Numbered from the stretch's first letter, positions 35,974-45,241 are shown. The stretch is 64,000 bases of DNA from Mycobacterium paraense (GCF_002101815.1 NZ_LQPM01000024.1:1-64000); one strand, 5' to 3'. Made by a program: numbers and translations. Notes: a model not told the origin generated them from the sequence alone.

Positions 35974-36720
35974 CTAGTGCGCGACGCGGTCGGTGGCGGG
36001 GCGTGTCGTGGACGTCCACAGCGGGGCCAGCGTCGAGCCGCTGAGGACCCATTCGGGGTGCGGCGGCGTGGCCGCCATGTAGCCCACGCCGCGCACCGTG
36101 TCGACCATGGATTCGTGCTCGGGTCCCAGCTTGGCGCGCAGCCGCCGCACGTGCACGTCGACCGTGCGGACGCGGCCGTTGCAGTCGTAGCCCCACACTT
36201 CGTGCATCAGCCGGGTGCGGGTGAAGGCCCGGCCGGCATGCTGCACAAGGAAATTCAGCAGCTTGAACTCGGTGAGCGTCAGCCCCAGGTCCACACCGCC
36301 CAGCGACCCGGTGAAGCTGGCCGGGTGCAGCAGCAGGTCGCCGAATTTCAGCGTGCCGTCCATGGCGCTGCGGCGGCGCGAGATCGCCAGCCGCAGCCGC
36401 GCCTGGAGCTCGTCGGCCCCGGCGGCGGGCAGCAGCACGTCGTCGACGTGCCAGTCGACGTCCACCGCCGCGAAGTCGGCGGGCGTCACCACGGCCACCA
36501 CCGCGATGGACGGGGCGTCGGAAGCCAACCGGCGGCAGGCGCTGCGCGCGGCCTCGAGGTCGGCGCGCCCGTCGATGATCGCGACGTCGGCGTCACCGCG
36601 ATGCCCGTCGACGGCCCCGGTGAGGGGACCACGTCGCACGGAGTGAGCGAAGGACTTCAGAGTCGGCAGGACGGTTTCGAAGTCGTCTACTTCCGTAAGT
36701 AGTAAAACGTCCAACGACAT
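35974..36720 (-). CDS. GlnR-like OmpR-family regulator (Rv2884-like)
   Basis: The 248-residue protein combines an atypical receiver domain (residues ~1-120; the usual acid pocket is not obvious, though VAIIDGRADL is present) with a winged-helix DNA-binding domain (LTLTEFKLLNFLVQHAGRAFTRTRLMHEVWGYD, then TVDVHVRRLRAKLG, cited as separate motifs). It resembles GlnR, the nitrogen regulator, and Rv2884 in position. No kinase is adjacent. The ATG at 36720 is chosen, but a GTG at 36768 adds 16 residues and cannot be excluded. Confidence 0.86.
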   Translation of the reverse strand: MSLDVLLLTEVDDFETVLPTLKSFAHSVRRGPLTGAVDGHRGDADVAIIDGRADLEAARSACRRLASDAPSIAVVAVVTPADFAAVDVDWHVDDVLLPAAGADELQARLRLAISRRRSAMDGTLKFGDLLLHPASFTGSLGGVDLGLTLTEFKLLNFLVQHAGRAFTRTRLMHEVWGYDCNGRVRTVDVHVRRLRAKLGPEHESMVDTVRGVGYMAATPPHPEWVLSGSTLAPLWTSTTRPATDRVAH

Positions 36721-36923
36721 CTCCAAACTCGTGAGTTTGTCATCGCCCCCCACCCGTAGGCACCTCACGGCGAGATGTCTGCCAGCGCAGCGCTGAGTAC
36801 CCGATTCAGAGCCAAACTATGCAAAGTTTATTGCCCGCGATCGCGGGGTCAATGCTCTTTCCCGGGAATGCCGATGGGTCCGGCCCGTTTTACACGGACC
36901 GGACCCATCCTTGCGACAAGCTG

Positions 36924-37166
36924 CTACTGGTTGGCCTTCTGGCGCTCCTCGGCCGCCTCGGCACCGCCGCGCGCGGCCTCCGCCTGGGCTTCCTTCTTTG
37001 CCGCGTCGCGCTGAGCCTCGGCCTTGTCCTGCTGGGCCTGGCCCTCGCGCGTGAGGTCATCACGCCCGGTCACCGCGCCGACGGCCTCCTTGGCCTTGCC
37101 TTTGACGTCCTCGACGACGCCCTTGACCGCCTCGGCAGGTCCCGACTTGTTCTCGTTGTCCGCCAT
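36924..37166 (-). CDS. CsbD-family stress protein
   Basis: This 80-residue hydrophilic protein is rich in Ala, Glu and Lys. The N-terminal AEAVKGVVEDVKGKAKEAVGAVTGRDDLTREGQAQQ region (listed as AVKGVVEDVKGKAKEAVG and DLTREGQAQQDKAEAQ) is the CsbD fold, a sigma-B-type general-stress protein family. The C-terminal half is a long helix with RDAAKKEAQAEA. The ribosome-binding site GAGGAGGA is strong. The 5' leader holds two palindromes. Confidence 0.88.
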   Translation of the reverse strand: MADNENKSGPAEAVKGVVEDVKGKAKEAVGAVTGRDDLTREGQAQQDKAEAQRDAAKKEAQAEAARGGAEAAEERQKANQ

Positions 37167-37487
37167 GGATTTTCCTCCTCATTGGCGTACGTGCTTGAGC
37201 AACTGCTCAGCGCCGATCGCCACAGCGATCGGCCCTCCATACGGCGAGGCGTGGTCCTTATTCTCAAGACCGTAGGTTCGCCCCCCGCGATGGTCTCTAT
37301 TCCCCATGCCGCCACCCGCTCAAACATCCGGCGCCGGATGGCAAGCGTCGCCCGGGAATCCACGCGAATCGCCAACTGTGCAGATAATGCACCCCGCCCG
37401 CGCCACATTGTGTTGCGATGAGGCAGGATGTGAAATGCCGTTCCGGATGAAGTTCGCCCGGGATGGCACTCTCATGCGAGGAGTCTG
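37167..37487. promoter_or_regulatory. Divergent control region of csbD and pyrH
   Basis: On the minus strand a SigF-like promoter (GTTT at 37322-37325, 17 bases, GGGAAT at 37299-37304) reads into the csbD-type gene. Its leader contains two palindromes, TGAGCA-AC-TGCTCA (37196-37209) and CCGATCGC-CACA-GCGATCGG (37213-37232). On the plus strand GCGAGGAG is the ribosome-binding site of pyrH at 37488. No further ORF is supported. Confidence 0.45.
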
Positions 37488-38237
37488 ATGACGGAGCCGA
37501 CGAGAAGCGCCAACGGCGTACCGGAGAGGCGATCTCAGTATTCGAGAGTCTTGCTCAAGCTCGGTGGCGAGATGTTCGGCGGCGGCCAGGTGGGGCTGGA
37601 TCCCGACGTCGTCGCCCAGGTGGCCCGCCAGATCGCGGAGGTGGTCCGCGGCGGTGTCCAGGTCGCGGTGGTGATCGGCGGCGGCAACTTCTTCCGGGGC
37701 GCACAGCTTCAGCAGCGCGGCATGGAGCGCACGCGCTCGGACTACATGGGCATGCTCGGCACCGTCATGAACAGCCTCGCCCTGCAGGACTTCCTGGAAA
37801 AGGAGGGCATCGTGACGCGGGTCCAGACCGCGATCACGATGGGCCAGGTGGCCGAGCCCTACCTGCCGTTGCGGGCCGTCCGCCACCTGGAGAAGGGCCG
37901 GGTGGTGATCTTCGGGGCCGGCATGGGGCTGCCGTACTTCTCCACGGACACCACGGCCGCGCAGCGGGCGCTGGAGATCGGCGCCGAGGTGGTCCTGATG
38001 GCCAAGGCGGTCGACGGGGTGTTCTCCGCGGACCCGCGGCTCAACCCCGAGGCCGAGCTGATCACCGCGATCAGCCACCGGGAGGTCATCGACCGCGGGC
38101 TGCGCGTGGCCGATGCCACCGCCTTCAGCCTGTGCATGGACAATGGCATGCCGATCCTGGTATTCAACCTGCTGACCAACGGCAATATCGCTCGGGCGGT
38201 CGCTGGTGAGAAGATCGGGACGCTGGTCACCACCTGA
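37488..38237 (+). CDS. pyrH: UMP kinase
   Basis: PyrH phosphorylates UMP to UDP and is regulated by GTP and UTP. The 249 residues have the amino-acid-kinase fold with [22 protein letters not shown], the [15 protein letters not shown] helix and a [17 protein letters not shown] segment. The GAGGAG ribosome-binding site lies seven bases upstream. pyrH, frr and cdsA follow closely as in all mycobacteria. Confidence 0.97.
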   Translation: MTEPTRSANGVPERRSQYSRVLLKLGGEMFGGGQVGLDPDVVAQVARQIAEVVRGGVQVAVVIGGGNFFRGAQLQQRGMERTRSDYMGMLGTVMNSLALQDFLEKEGIVTRVQTAITMGQVAEPYLPLRAVRHLEKGRVVIFGAGMGLPYFSTDTTAAQRALEIGAEVVLMAKAVDGVFSADPRLNPEAELITAISHREVIDRGLRVADATAFSLCMDNGMPILVFNLLTNGNIARAVAGEKIGTLVTT

Positions 38238-38247
38238 GGGGAAGACG

Positions 38248-38805
38248 ATGATTGACGAGGCTCTCTTCGACGCGGAAGAGAAAATGGAGAAGGCCGTATC
38301 CGTGGCCCGCGACGATCTGTCCACCATCCGCACCGGGCGCGCCAACCCGGGCATGTTCAACCGGATCGTGATCGACTACTACGGCACCAACACGCCCATC
38401 ACGCAGCTGGCCAGCATCAACGTCCCCGAGGCGCGGCTCGTCGTCATCAAGCCCTACGAGGCCAGCCAGCTGCACGCGATCGAGACGGCCATCCGCAACT
38501 CCGATTTGGGCGTCAACCCCACCAACGACGGCACCCTGATCCGGGTGGCGGTGCCGCAGTTGACCGAGGAGCGTCGCCGCGAGCTGGTCAAGCAGGCGAA
38601 GCACAAGGGCGAGGAGGCGCGGGTGTCGGTGCGCAACATCCGCCGCAAGGCCATGGAGGAGCTGCACCGCATCCGCAAGGACGGGGAAGCCGGCGAGGAC
38701 GAGGTCGGCCGGGCGGAAAAGGATTTGGACAAGACCACCCATCAGTACGTCACCCAGATCGACGAGCTGGTCAAGCACAAAGAAGGCGAGCTGCTGGAGG
38801 TCTAG
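38248..38805 (+). CDS. frr: Ribosome recycling factor
   Basis: RRF splits post-termination ribosomes together with EF-G. The 185 residues show the standard pattern ([28 protein letters not shown] in its two halves, [35 protein letters not shown]). The ATG at 38248 is ten bases after the pyrH stop. Confidence 0.98.
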   Translation: MIDEALFDAEEKMEKAVSVARDDLSTIRTGRANPGMFNRIVIDYYGTNTPITQLASINVPEARLVVIKPYEASQLHAIETAIRNSDLGVNPTNDGTLIRVAVPQLTEERRRELVKQAKHKGEEARVSVRNIRRKAMEELHRIRKDGEAGEDEVGRAEKDLDKTTHQYVTQIDELVKHKEGELLEV

Positions 38806-38826
38806 CGGCCGCTCAGCAACGTATCC

Positions 38827-39750
38827 GTGGTGACTACCGGCGCAGGGGCCCCGTCCGACGAGCCGCGGCGTGGGCCCCGCGAAGCGACGCAGCAGCCGGC
38901 CAAGAAGACCTCGCGCGCCGGGCGCGACCTGCGGGCCGCGATCGCGGTGGGCGTCAGCATCGGCGCCGTCCTCGTCGCCACGCTGCTGTTCGCCCCGCGG
39001 TTCTGGGTGGTGCTGTGCTCGGGGGCCATCCTGGTCGCCACCCACGAGGTGGTGCGCCGGCTGCGGGAGGCCGGCTACGTCATCCCGGTCATCCCGCTGC
39101 TGATCGGCGGCCAGGTCACCGTCTGGCTGACCTGGCCCTACCGCTCCGCCGGCGCGGTGGCCGGCTTCGGGGCCACGGTCGTGGTGTGCATGGTGTGGCG
39201 CCTGTTCCAGCAGGACAACAGCAAGCGGCCGGAGCCGTTCGCCGGTTCGCCCTCGGCGAACTACCTGCGCGACGCGTCCGGCACCGTTTTTTTGGCCGCC
39301 TGGGTCCCGCTGTTCGCCTCCTTCGCCGCGATGCTGGTCTACCCCATCGATGGCGCCGGCCGGGTGTTTTGCCTGATGATCACCGTCGTCGCCTCCGACG
39401 TGGGTGGCTACGCCGTGGGCGTGCTGGTGGGCAAGCATCCGATGGTCCCGGCGATCAGCCCGAAGAAGTCGTGGGAGGGGTTCGCCGGTTCGCTGGTGTT
39501 CGGGATCACGGCCGCGATCCTGACCGCGACCCTGCTGGCCCACAAACCGCTCTGGGTCGGCGCGTTGCTGGGCGTCGTCCTGGTGTTGACGTGCACGCTG
39601 GGTGACCTGGTGGAGTCGCAGATCAAGCGCGACCTGGGCATCAAGGACATGGGCCGGCTGCTGCCCGGCCACGGCGGCCTGATGGACCGGCTCGACGGTG
39701 TGCTGCCCTCGGCGGTCGCGGCGTGGACGGTGCTGACGCTCGTGCGCTAG
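38827..39750 (+). CDS. cdsA: Phosphatidate cytidylyltransferase
   Basis: CdsA makes CDP-diacylglycerol from phosphatidate and CTP, the precursor of phosphatidylinositol, PE and cardiolipin. The 307-residue integral membrane protein has about eight predicted helices, a charged cytosolic N-terminus, and the C-terminal family signature KRDLGIKDMGRLLPGHGGLMDRLD (visible as IKRDLGIKDMG and LLPGHGGLMDRLD). Start is GTG at 38827 or the next codon. The stop TAG overlaps the first base of a dispersed palindrome. Confidence 0.96.
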   Translation: MVTTGAGAPSDEPRRGPREATQQPAKKTSRAGRDLRAAIAVGVSIGAVLVATLLFAPRFWVVLCSGAILVATHEVVRRLREAGYVIPVIPLLIGGQVTVWLTWPYRSAGAVAGFGATVVVCMVWRLFQQDNSKRPEPFAGSPSANYLRDASGTVFLAAWVPLFASFAAMLVYPIDGAGRVFCLMITVVASDVGGYAVGVLVGKHPMVPAISPKKSWEGFAGSLVFGITAAILTATLLAHKPLWVGALLGVVLVLTCTLGDLVESQIKRDLGIKDMGRLLPGHGGLMDRLDGVLPSAVAAWTVLTLVR

Positions 39751-39794
39751 TGGCGATCGCAAGGGCGGCGTAGCCGGGCGCTGGGGGTCGCCAC
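39750..39794. repeat. Dispersed ~45-bp imperfect palindrome, copy 3
   Basis: The ends GTGGCGA (39750-39756) and TCGCCAC (39788-39794) pair perfectly, with inner GC pairing around GGCGTAGCCGGGCGC. It begins at the last base of the cdsA stop codon. This is the shortest and cleanest of the three copies. Confidence 0.8.
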
Positions 39795-39827
39795 CATCGG
39801 CCAGGCGTGGCCGATACTGGACGGGTC

Positions 39828-40931
39828 ATGGTCCAACAATTGGTCTTCACCGAATCGCGCCCGGGCCGGCCGCCGCGGCACCTGGCCGACCTCGACGCGG
39901 CGGGCCGGGCGTCGGCCGTCGCCGAGCTCGGCCTGCCCGCCTTTCGGGCCAAGCAGCTCGCGCAGCAGTACTACGGCCGGCTGATCGCCGACCCGCGGAA
40001 GATGACGGACCTGCCGGCGGCGGTGCGTGAGGCGATCGCGGAGGCGTTGTTCCCGACGCTGCTCACCGCGGCGGCCGAGGTCACCTGCGATGCGGGGGAG
40101 ACGCGAAAGACGTTGTGGCGGGCCATCGATGGGGCCACGGTCGAGTCGGTGCTGATGCGCTACCCGGACCGCAACACGGTGTGCATCTCGTCGCAGGCCG
40201 GGTGCGGCATGGCCTGCCCGTTCTGCGCCACCGGCCAGGGCGGGCTGACCCGGAACCTGTCCACGGCCGAAATCCTGGAACAGGTGCGGGCCGCCGCGGC
40301 GGCGCTGCGCGACGACTTCGACCCGCCTGGTCAACGGCTGTCCAACGTGGTGTTCATGGGCATGGGGGAGCCGCTGGCCAACTACGCCAGGGTGCTGGCC
40401 GCGGTGCGGCGCATCACCGAGCCGCCGCCGGACGGCTTCGGCATCTCGGCCCGCTCGGTGACGGTGTCCACGGTGGGCCTGGCCCCGGCGATCCGCAAGC
40501 TCGCCGACGAGCGCCTGGCGGTGACGCTGGCGCTGTCGCTGCACGCGCCCGACGACGAGCTGCGCGACACGCTGGTCCCCGTCAACAACCGGTGGAAGAT
40601 CGCCGAGGCGCTCGAGGCGGCCCGGTACTACGCCGACGTGACCGGCCGGCGGGTGTCGGTCGAGTACGCCCTGATCCGCGACGTCAACGACCAGCCGTGG
40701 CGGGCCGACCTGCTGGGAAAGCGACTGCATGGCGCGCTCGGCCCGCTGGTGCACGTGAACCTGATACCGCTGAACCCGACCCCCGGCAGCGACTGGGACG
40801 CCAGCCCCAAGGCGGTGGAGCGGGAATTCGTGCGGCGGGTCCGCGCCCAAGGCGTCTCCTGCACGGTGCGCGATACGCGGGGCCGCGAGATCAGCGCCGC
40901 CTGCGGGCAGCTGGCCGCCGAGCGCGGGTAG
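39828..40931 (+). CDS. rlmN: Dual-specificity 23S rRNA/tRNA C2-adenosine methyltransferase RlmN
   Basis: RlmN is a radical-SAM enzyme that methylates A2503 of 23S rRNA and A37 of some tRNAs. The protein has 367 residues. The iron-sulfur cluster ligands are C126, C130 and C133 (CGMACPFC), followed by [14 protein letters not shown] and the GMGEP motif; a C-terminal resolving cysteine lies in [10 protein letters not shown]. The ATG at 39828 is supported by the family N-terminus ([11 protein letters not shown] soon after). A TACTGG hexamer seven bases upstream may be a leaderless promoter. Confidence 0.97.
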   Translation: MVQQLVFTESRPGRPPRHLADLDAAGRASAVAELGLPAFRAKQLAQQYYGRLIADPRKMTDLPAAVREAIAEALFPTLLTAAAEVTCDAGETRKTLWRAIDGATVESVLMRYPDRNTVCISSQAGCGMACPFCATGQGGLTRNLSTAEILEQVRAAAAALRDDFDPPGQRLSNVVFMGMGEPLANYARVLAAVRRITEPPPDGFGISARSVTVSTVGLAPAIRKLADERLAVTLALSLHAPDDELRDTLVPVNNRWKIAEALEAARYYADVTGRRVSVEYALIRDVNDQPWRADLLGKRLHGALGPLVHVNLIPLNPTPGSDWDASPKAVEREFVRRVRAQGVSCTVRDTRGREISAACGQLAAERG

Positions 40932-41080
40932 CCGCGCCGAACGTGAAGCTGTTGCGAGTTTTTCGCGGAATTGTCGCGCTGGTTTCACGCTCGGCGTGCG
41001 ACGGGTGGCTGAGCCGGCGGCTGAACCCCGGCGGCTCCGAATACGTCTTTAAGGCATAACCCAGCAAACCAGGGGGTGCC

Positions 41081-41587
41081 GTGATGGTTCGCTTGTTCTC
41101 TCCGCTCAAGTTGTTTGCCGCGGCCGTTTTCGCCGCGGCCCTGATCTTCGGCCTGGCCGAGGCCCCGCGCTCGGCGGCGGCCGACGACCGGCTGCAATTC
41201 ACCGGGACCACGCTGAGCGGCGCGCCGTTCAACGGCGCCGCCCTACAGGGCAAGCCCGCGGTGCTGTGGTTCTGGACGCCGTGGTGCCCGTTCTGCAACG
41301 CCGAGGCGCCGGGGGTCAGCCAGGTGGCGGCCGCCAATCCCGGCGTCACCTTCGTCGGCGTCGCGGCGCACTCGGACGTCGGGGCAATGCAGAACTTCGT
41401 CTCCAAGTACAACCTGAACTTCACCAACCTCAACGACGCCGACGGCTCGATCTGGGCCCGCTACAACGTCCCGTGGCAGCCTGCCTACGTGTTCTACCGC
41501 GCGGACGGCAGCTCGACGTTCGTCAACAACCCCACCGCGGCCATGCCCCAAAGCGAGCTGGCCGGCCGGGTGGCCGCGCTGCGCTGA
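41081..41587 (+). CDS. mpt53: Secreted thioredoxin-like oxidoreductase MPT53 (DsbE-type)
   Basis: MPT53 is an exported disulfide oxidase of the thioredoxin fold, reported to oxidise unfolded substrates and host proteins. The protein of about 168 residues has a signal peptide (KLFAAAVFAAALIFGLA, cleavage near ~33) and the redox motif C69-P-F-C72 (TPWCPFC). A cis-Pro loop follows in NVPWQPAYVFY. Start is GTG at 41081 with the next codon ATG; AGGGGGT lies upstream. It is followed after four bases by a CcdA-like membrane gene that probably keeps it oxidised or reduced. Confidence 0.94.
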   Translation: MMVRLFSPLKLFAAAVFAAALIFGLAEAPRSAAADDRLQFTGTTLSGAPFNGAALQGKPAVLWFWTPWCPFCNAEAPGVSQVAAANPGVTFVGVAAHSDVGAMQNFVSKYNLNFTNLNDADGSIWARYNVPWQPAYVFYRADGSSTFVNNPTAAMPQSELAGRVAALR

Positions 41588-41591
41588 TCGG

Positions 41592-42716
41592 ATGGACCGA
41601 GGTCTGGTCGGCCTGGCGTTCGCCGCCGGATTGGTCGCCGCCCTGAATCCCTGCGGGTTTGCCATGCTGCCCGCGTACCTGCTCCTGGTGGTGCGCGGGC
41701 CGCGGCCCGGCGAACGCCGCGGCCTGGTCCCGCTCGGCCGCGCGCTGGCGGCCACCCTCGGGATGGCGCTGGGCTTCCTGACGGTCTTCGGGTTGTTCGG
41801 CGCGCTGACGATTTCGGCGGCCAGCACCGTGCAGCGCTACCTGCCCTACGGAACCGTGGTGATCGGCATTGTGCTTGTCGCGCTTGGGTTTTGGCTGCTG
41901 TCGGGTCGCGACCTGACGGCACTGACCCCCCGCCCGCTCGGCCCGCGGTGGGCCCCGACGGTGCGGCTGGGGTCCATGTATTCGTACGGCGTCAGCTACG
42001 CGATCGCCTCGCTGTCGTGCACCATCGGGCCGTTCCTGGCGGTCACCGCCGCCGGCTTCAAGGGGTCGGCGGTCACCGGCGTAGCCGTCTACGTCGCCTA
42101 CGTGGGTGGCCTGACCCTGGTCGTCGGGGTCCTGGCGCTGGCCGCGGCCTCGGCGAGCTCGGCGCTGGCCGACCGGCTGCGCCGCGTCCTGCCGTTCGTC
42201 AACCGGATCGGCGGCGGGCTGCTGGTGGCGGTCGGGTTCTACGTCGGCTACTACGGCGTCTACGAGTTGCGGCTGTTCGACGGCGACGCGGATCCGCGGG
42301 ACGCGGTGATCGCCGCGGCCGGCCGGCTGCAGGGCGCGCTGGCCGGCTGGGTGCACCAGCACGGCGTCGTGCCCTGGGCGGTGGCCCTGTTCGTGCTGGT
42401 GACCGGGGCGGTCGCGGCCGCCTGGTATCGCCGGGTGCGGCGGCTACCGGAGCCAGCCGCGGCGGCGGCCCCACAGGTCGCGGATCAGCACGACGAGGGT
42501 GAGCGCGGCGAAGACGATCAGAAACCAGTTCTCGATGTGGCCGACGTGGTTTCCGCGCAGCATGGCCAGCAGGAAGATCACGATGACCAGCCCGGTGGCG
42601 TGCCAGGTGCGGTGATTGATCCTGCTCCACCCCCACGCTGCCGACGGCACCTCGGCGACGTCGACGCCGTTGAAGTGCTCCACCTCGGTACTGGCCACGG
42701 CGAATCCCTTTCGTGA
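41592..42716 (+). CDS. CcdA/DsbD-type membrane protein with antisense-derived tail (Rv2877c-like)
   Basis: The protein has six to eight predicted membrane helices, the ALNPCGFAMLPAYLLL segment with a Pro-Cys-Gly motif, and a second cysteine in SLSCTIGPFLAVTAAG. These are typical of the CcdA/DsbD transmembrane domain that carries electrons across the membrane, here probably for MPT53. The membrane part ends near residue 290 (WYRRVRR), close to the length of Rv2877c (287). As sequenced the frame has no stop there and continues for about 85 hydrophilic residues (QVADQHDEGERGEDDQKP) that are antisense to the next gene. The tail is unlikely to be functional. Confidence 0.88.
   Translation: MDRGLVGLAFAAGLVAALNPCGFAMLPAYLLLVVRGPRPGERRGLVPLGRALAATLGMALGFLTVFGLFGALTISAASTVQRYLPYGTVVIGIVLVALGFWLLSGRDLTALTPRPLGPRWAPTVRLGSMYSYGVSYAIASLSCTIGPFLAVTAAGFKGSAVTGVAVYVAYVGGLTLVVGVLALAAASASSALADRLRRVLPFVNRIGGGLLVAVGFYVGYYGVYELRLFDGDADPRDAVIAAAGRLQGALAGWVHQHGVVPWAVALFVLVTGAVAAAWYRRVRRLPEPAAAAAPQVADQHDEGERGEDDQKPVLDVADVVSAQHGQQEDHDDQPGGVPGAVIDPAPPPRCRRHLGDVDAVEVLHLGTGHGESLS
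42444..42698 (-). CDS. Small two-helix membrane protein (Rv2876-like)
   Basis: The 84-residue protein is entirely nested, antisense, within the 3' end of the CcdA-like frame. Two predicted helices (GLVIVIFLLAMLR and NWFLIVFAALTLVVLI) are flanked by charged ends (VEHFNGVDVAEVPSAAWGW and RDLWGRRRGWLR). The GTG start at 42698 has AAAGGGA seven bases upstream. Position and orientation equal Rv2876. Function is unknown. The longer upstream frame, antisense to dxr, is a shadow. Confidence 0.8.
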   Translation of the reverse strand: MASTEVEHFNGVDVAEVPSAAWGWSRINHRTWHATGLVIVIFLLAMLRGNHVGHIENWFLIVFAALTLVVLIRDLWGRRRGWLR

Positions 42717-42764
42717 TCGGCTGGTAGGACAGATTCTGGCACATCCCTCGCGGGGCCGAGCGGG

Positions 42765-42776
42765 CACAATGAGTGA
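42765..42776 (+). promoter_or_regulatory. Leaderless-type promoter of dxr
   Basis: CACAAT (42765-42770, in GGGCACAAT) is followed by exactly six bases and the GTG of dxr. No ribosome-binding site is seen. Confidence 0.5.
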
Positions 42777-43976
42777 GTGACCGACGCGACTACGGAGGGC
42801 CGCCTGCGCGTGCTGGTGCTGGGCAGCACCGGATCGATAGGCACCCAGGCCCTCGAGGTCATCGCGGCCAACCCGGACCGCTTCGAGGTGGTCGGGCTGG
42901 CCGCCGGGGGCGCCAACCCCGAGACCGTGGCGCGGCAGCGCGCCGAGACCGGGGTCACCAACATCGCCGTCGCCGACGAGCGGGCGGCGCAGCAGGTCGG
43001 CGACGTCCCTTACAGCGGCCCGGAAGCGGTCACCCGGCTGGTCCAGGAGACCGACGCCGACGTCGTCCTCAACGCGCTGGTCGGGGCCCTGGGCCTGCGC
43101 CCGACCCTGGCCGCCCTGGACTCCGGGGCTCGGCTGGCCCTGGCCAACAAGGAATCGCTGATCGCCGGCGGTCCGCTGGTGTTGCGGGCGGCGCGGCCGG
43201 GCCAGATCGTGCCCGTCGACTCCGAACACTCCGCGCTGGCCCAGTGCCTGCGCTGTGGGAACTCCGACCCTGAAAAAAATGAGGTCGCCAAGCTGGTGCT
43301 GACGGCCTCCGGCGGCCCGTTCCGCGGCTGGGCCGCCGCGGACCTCGAGGCCGTCACGCCCGAGCAGGCCGGCGCCCACCCCACCTGGTCGATGGGCCCG
43401 ATGAACACGCTCAACTCGGCGTCGCTGGTCAACAAGGGGCTCGAGCTCATCGAAACGCACCTGTTGTTCGGCATCGACTACGACCGCATCGAGGTCGTCG
43501 TGCACCCCCAGTCGATTGTTCATTCGATGGTCACCTTCATCGACGGCTCGACCATCGCCCAGGCCAGCCCCCCGGACATGAAGCTGCCCATCTCCTTGGC
43601 CCTGGGCTGGCCGCACCGGGTGCCCGGGGCGGCGGCCTCCTGCGACTTCACCACCGCCTCTAGCTGGGAATTCGAGCCGCTGGACAGCGAGGTTTTTCCT
43701 GCGGTCGAGCTGGCCCGCCACGCCGGGATGACCGGCGGCTGCATGACGGCCGTGTACAACGCGGCCAACGAAGAGGCCGCCGAGGCGTTCCTGGCCGGCC
43801 GCATAAGGTTCCCCGCCATCGTGAAAACCATCGCCGACGTGCTGCACGCCGCCGACCAATGGGCGGTTTCACCGGCTAACGTGGATGAGGTACTCGACGC
43901 GCAGCGCTGGGCAAGGGAGCGGGCGCAGCGCGCGCTCGGAAGCGCGAGTGCCCACAAGATCTCCGGAATGGTGTGA
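42777..43976 (+). CDS. dxr: 1-deoxy-D-xylulose 5-phosphate reductoisomerase
   Basis: Dxr (IspC) makes methylerythritol 4-phosphate in the MEP isoprenoid pathway and is the target of fosmidomycin. The 399 residues have the NADPH motif GSTGSIGTQ, the metal/substrate block [13 protein letters not shown], the flexible-loop [22 protein letters not shown] region and the [12 protein letters not shown] motif. rip1 and ispG follow, so two MEP-pathway enzymes flank the protease. Confidence 0.97.
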   Translation: MTDATTEGRLRVLVLGSTGSIGTQALEVIAANPDRFEVVGLAAGGANPETVARQRAETGVTNIAVADERAAQQVGDVPYSGPEAVTRLVQETDADVVLNALVGALGLRPTLAALDSGARLALANKESLIAGGPLVLRAARPGQIVPVDSEHSALAQCLRCGNSDPEKNEVAKLVLTASGGPFRGWAAADLEAVTPEQAGAHPTWSMGPMNTLNSASLVNKGLELIETHLLFGIDYDRIEVVVHPQSIVHSMVTFIDGSTIAQASPPDMKLPISLALGWPHRVPGAAASCDFTTASSWEFEPLDSEVFPAVELARHAGMTGGCMTAVYNAANEEAAEAFLAGRIRFPAIVKTIADVLHAADQWAVSPANVDEVLDAQRWARERAQRALGSASAHKISGMV

Positions 43977-43995
43977 GAAAGGTCCTGGCAGCCTG

Positions 43996-45210
43996 ATGAT
44001 GTTCGCTATCGGCATTGTGCTGTTCGCGCTCGCCATCCTGATCTCGGTGGCTTTGCACGAGTGCGGCCACATGTGGGTCGCCCGCGGCACCGGCATGAAG
44101 GTGCGGCGCTACTTCGTCGGCTTCGGGCCCACGCTGTGGTCGACGCGCCGGGGTGAAATCGAATATGGCGTCAAGGCCATTCCGCTGGGCGGCTTCTGCG
44201 ACATCGCCGGCATGACGCCGGTCGAGGACCTGGAGCCCGACGAGACCGACCGCGCGATGTACAAGCAGGCGACCTGGAAGCGGGTCGCGACGCTGTTCGC
44301 GGGCCCGGGGATGAACTTCGTCATCTGCCTGGTGCTGATCTACGGCATCGCGCTGGTCTGGGGCCTGCCCAACCTGCACCCGCCCACCAAGGCCATCGTC
44401 GGTGAAACCGCTTGTGTCGCACCGGAAGTCAGCCCGGGCAAGGTCGGCAACTGCACCGGGCCGGGCCCGGCCGCGCTGGCCGGGATCCGCCCCGGCGACG
44501 TCGTCGTCAAGGTCGGTGACACCCCGGTGTCCACCTTCGAGGACATGGCCGCGGCGGTGCGCAAGCTGCACGGCACCGTTCCCGTCGTCGTCGAGCGCGA
44601 CGGCTCCACCATCACCACCTACGTCGACGTGACGCCCACCCAGCGCTACATCTCGAAGGCGCAGAACGCCAAGCCCGAGGCGGCCACCGTCGGCGCCATC
44701 GGCGTCGGCGCCGTCAAGGTGACGCCGACGCACTACGGCGTCCTGTCGGCGATACCGGCCACCTTCGCCTTCGCCGGGGACCTGACCGTCGAGGTGGGCA
44801 AGGCGCTGGTGACGATCCCGACCAAGGTCGGCGCGCTGGTGCACGCCATCGGCGGCGGGCAGCGCGACCCGCAGACGCCGATGAGCGTGGTCGGGGCCAG
44901 CATCATCGGCGGCGACACCGTCGACCACGGGCTGTGGGTGGCGTTCTGGTTCTTCCTGGCCCAGCTGAACCTCATCCTGGGCGCGATCAACCTGGTGCCG
45001 CTGCTGCCGTTCGACGGCGGCCACATCGCCATCGCGCTGTTCGAGAAGGTGCGCAACCTGATCCGGTCGGCCCGCGGCATGGTCGCGGCGGCGCCGGTGA
45101 ACTACCTCAAGCTGATGCCCGCCACCTACGTGGTGCTGGTATTCGTGGTCGGCTACATGCTGCTGACCGTGACCGCCGATCTGGTCAATCCGATCAGGCT
45201 CTTCCAGTAA
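43996..45210 (+). CDS. rip1: Site-2 zinc metalloprotease Rip1
   Basis: Rip1 cleaves anti-sigma factors and other proteins inside the membrane after a first extracytoplasmic cut, and is needed for virulence in M. tuberculosis. The 404-residue protein has the catalytic H21-E-x-x-H25 in [10 protein letters not shown] at the first helix, a PDZ domain between about 120 and 215 ([16 protein letters not shown]), and the third ligand in LLPFDGGH. Four membrane helices are predicted. The ATG at 43996 gives the same start as the H37Rv protein. Confidence 0.97.
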   Translation: MMFAIGIVLFALAILISVALHECGHMWVARGTGMKVRRYFVGFGPTLWSTRRGEIEYGVKAIPLGGFCDIAGMTPVEDLEPDETDRAMYKQATWKRVATLFAGPGMNFVICLVLIYGIALVWGLPNLHPPTKAIVGETACVAPEVSPGKVGNCTGPGPAALAGIRPGDVVVKVGDTPVSTFEDMAAAVRKLHGTVPVVVERDGSTITTYVDVTPTQRYISKAQNAKPEAATVGAIGVGAVKVTPTHYGVLSAIPATFAFAGDLTVEVGKALVTIPTKVGALVHAIGGGQRDPQTPMSVVGASIIGGDTVDHGLWVAFWFFLAQLNLILGAINLVPLLPFDGGHIAIALFEKVRNLIRSARGMVAAAPVNYLKLMPATYVVLVFVVGYMLLTVTADLVNPIRLFQ

Positions 45211-45241
45211 CTGAGAGCCAGTAAGTGAGAGAAGGCAGAAA

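Noticed and set aside
42699-43859. Long minus-strand extension of the Rv2876-like gene, antisense to dxr
   Set aside because: The small gene has its own GTG and ribosome-binding site, and the extension is a shadow of dxr.
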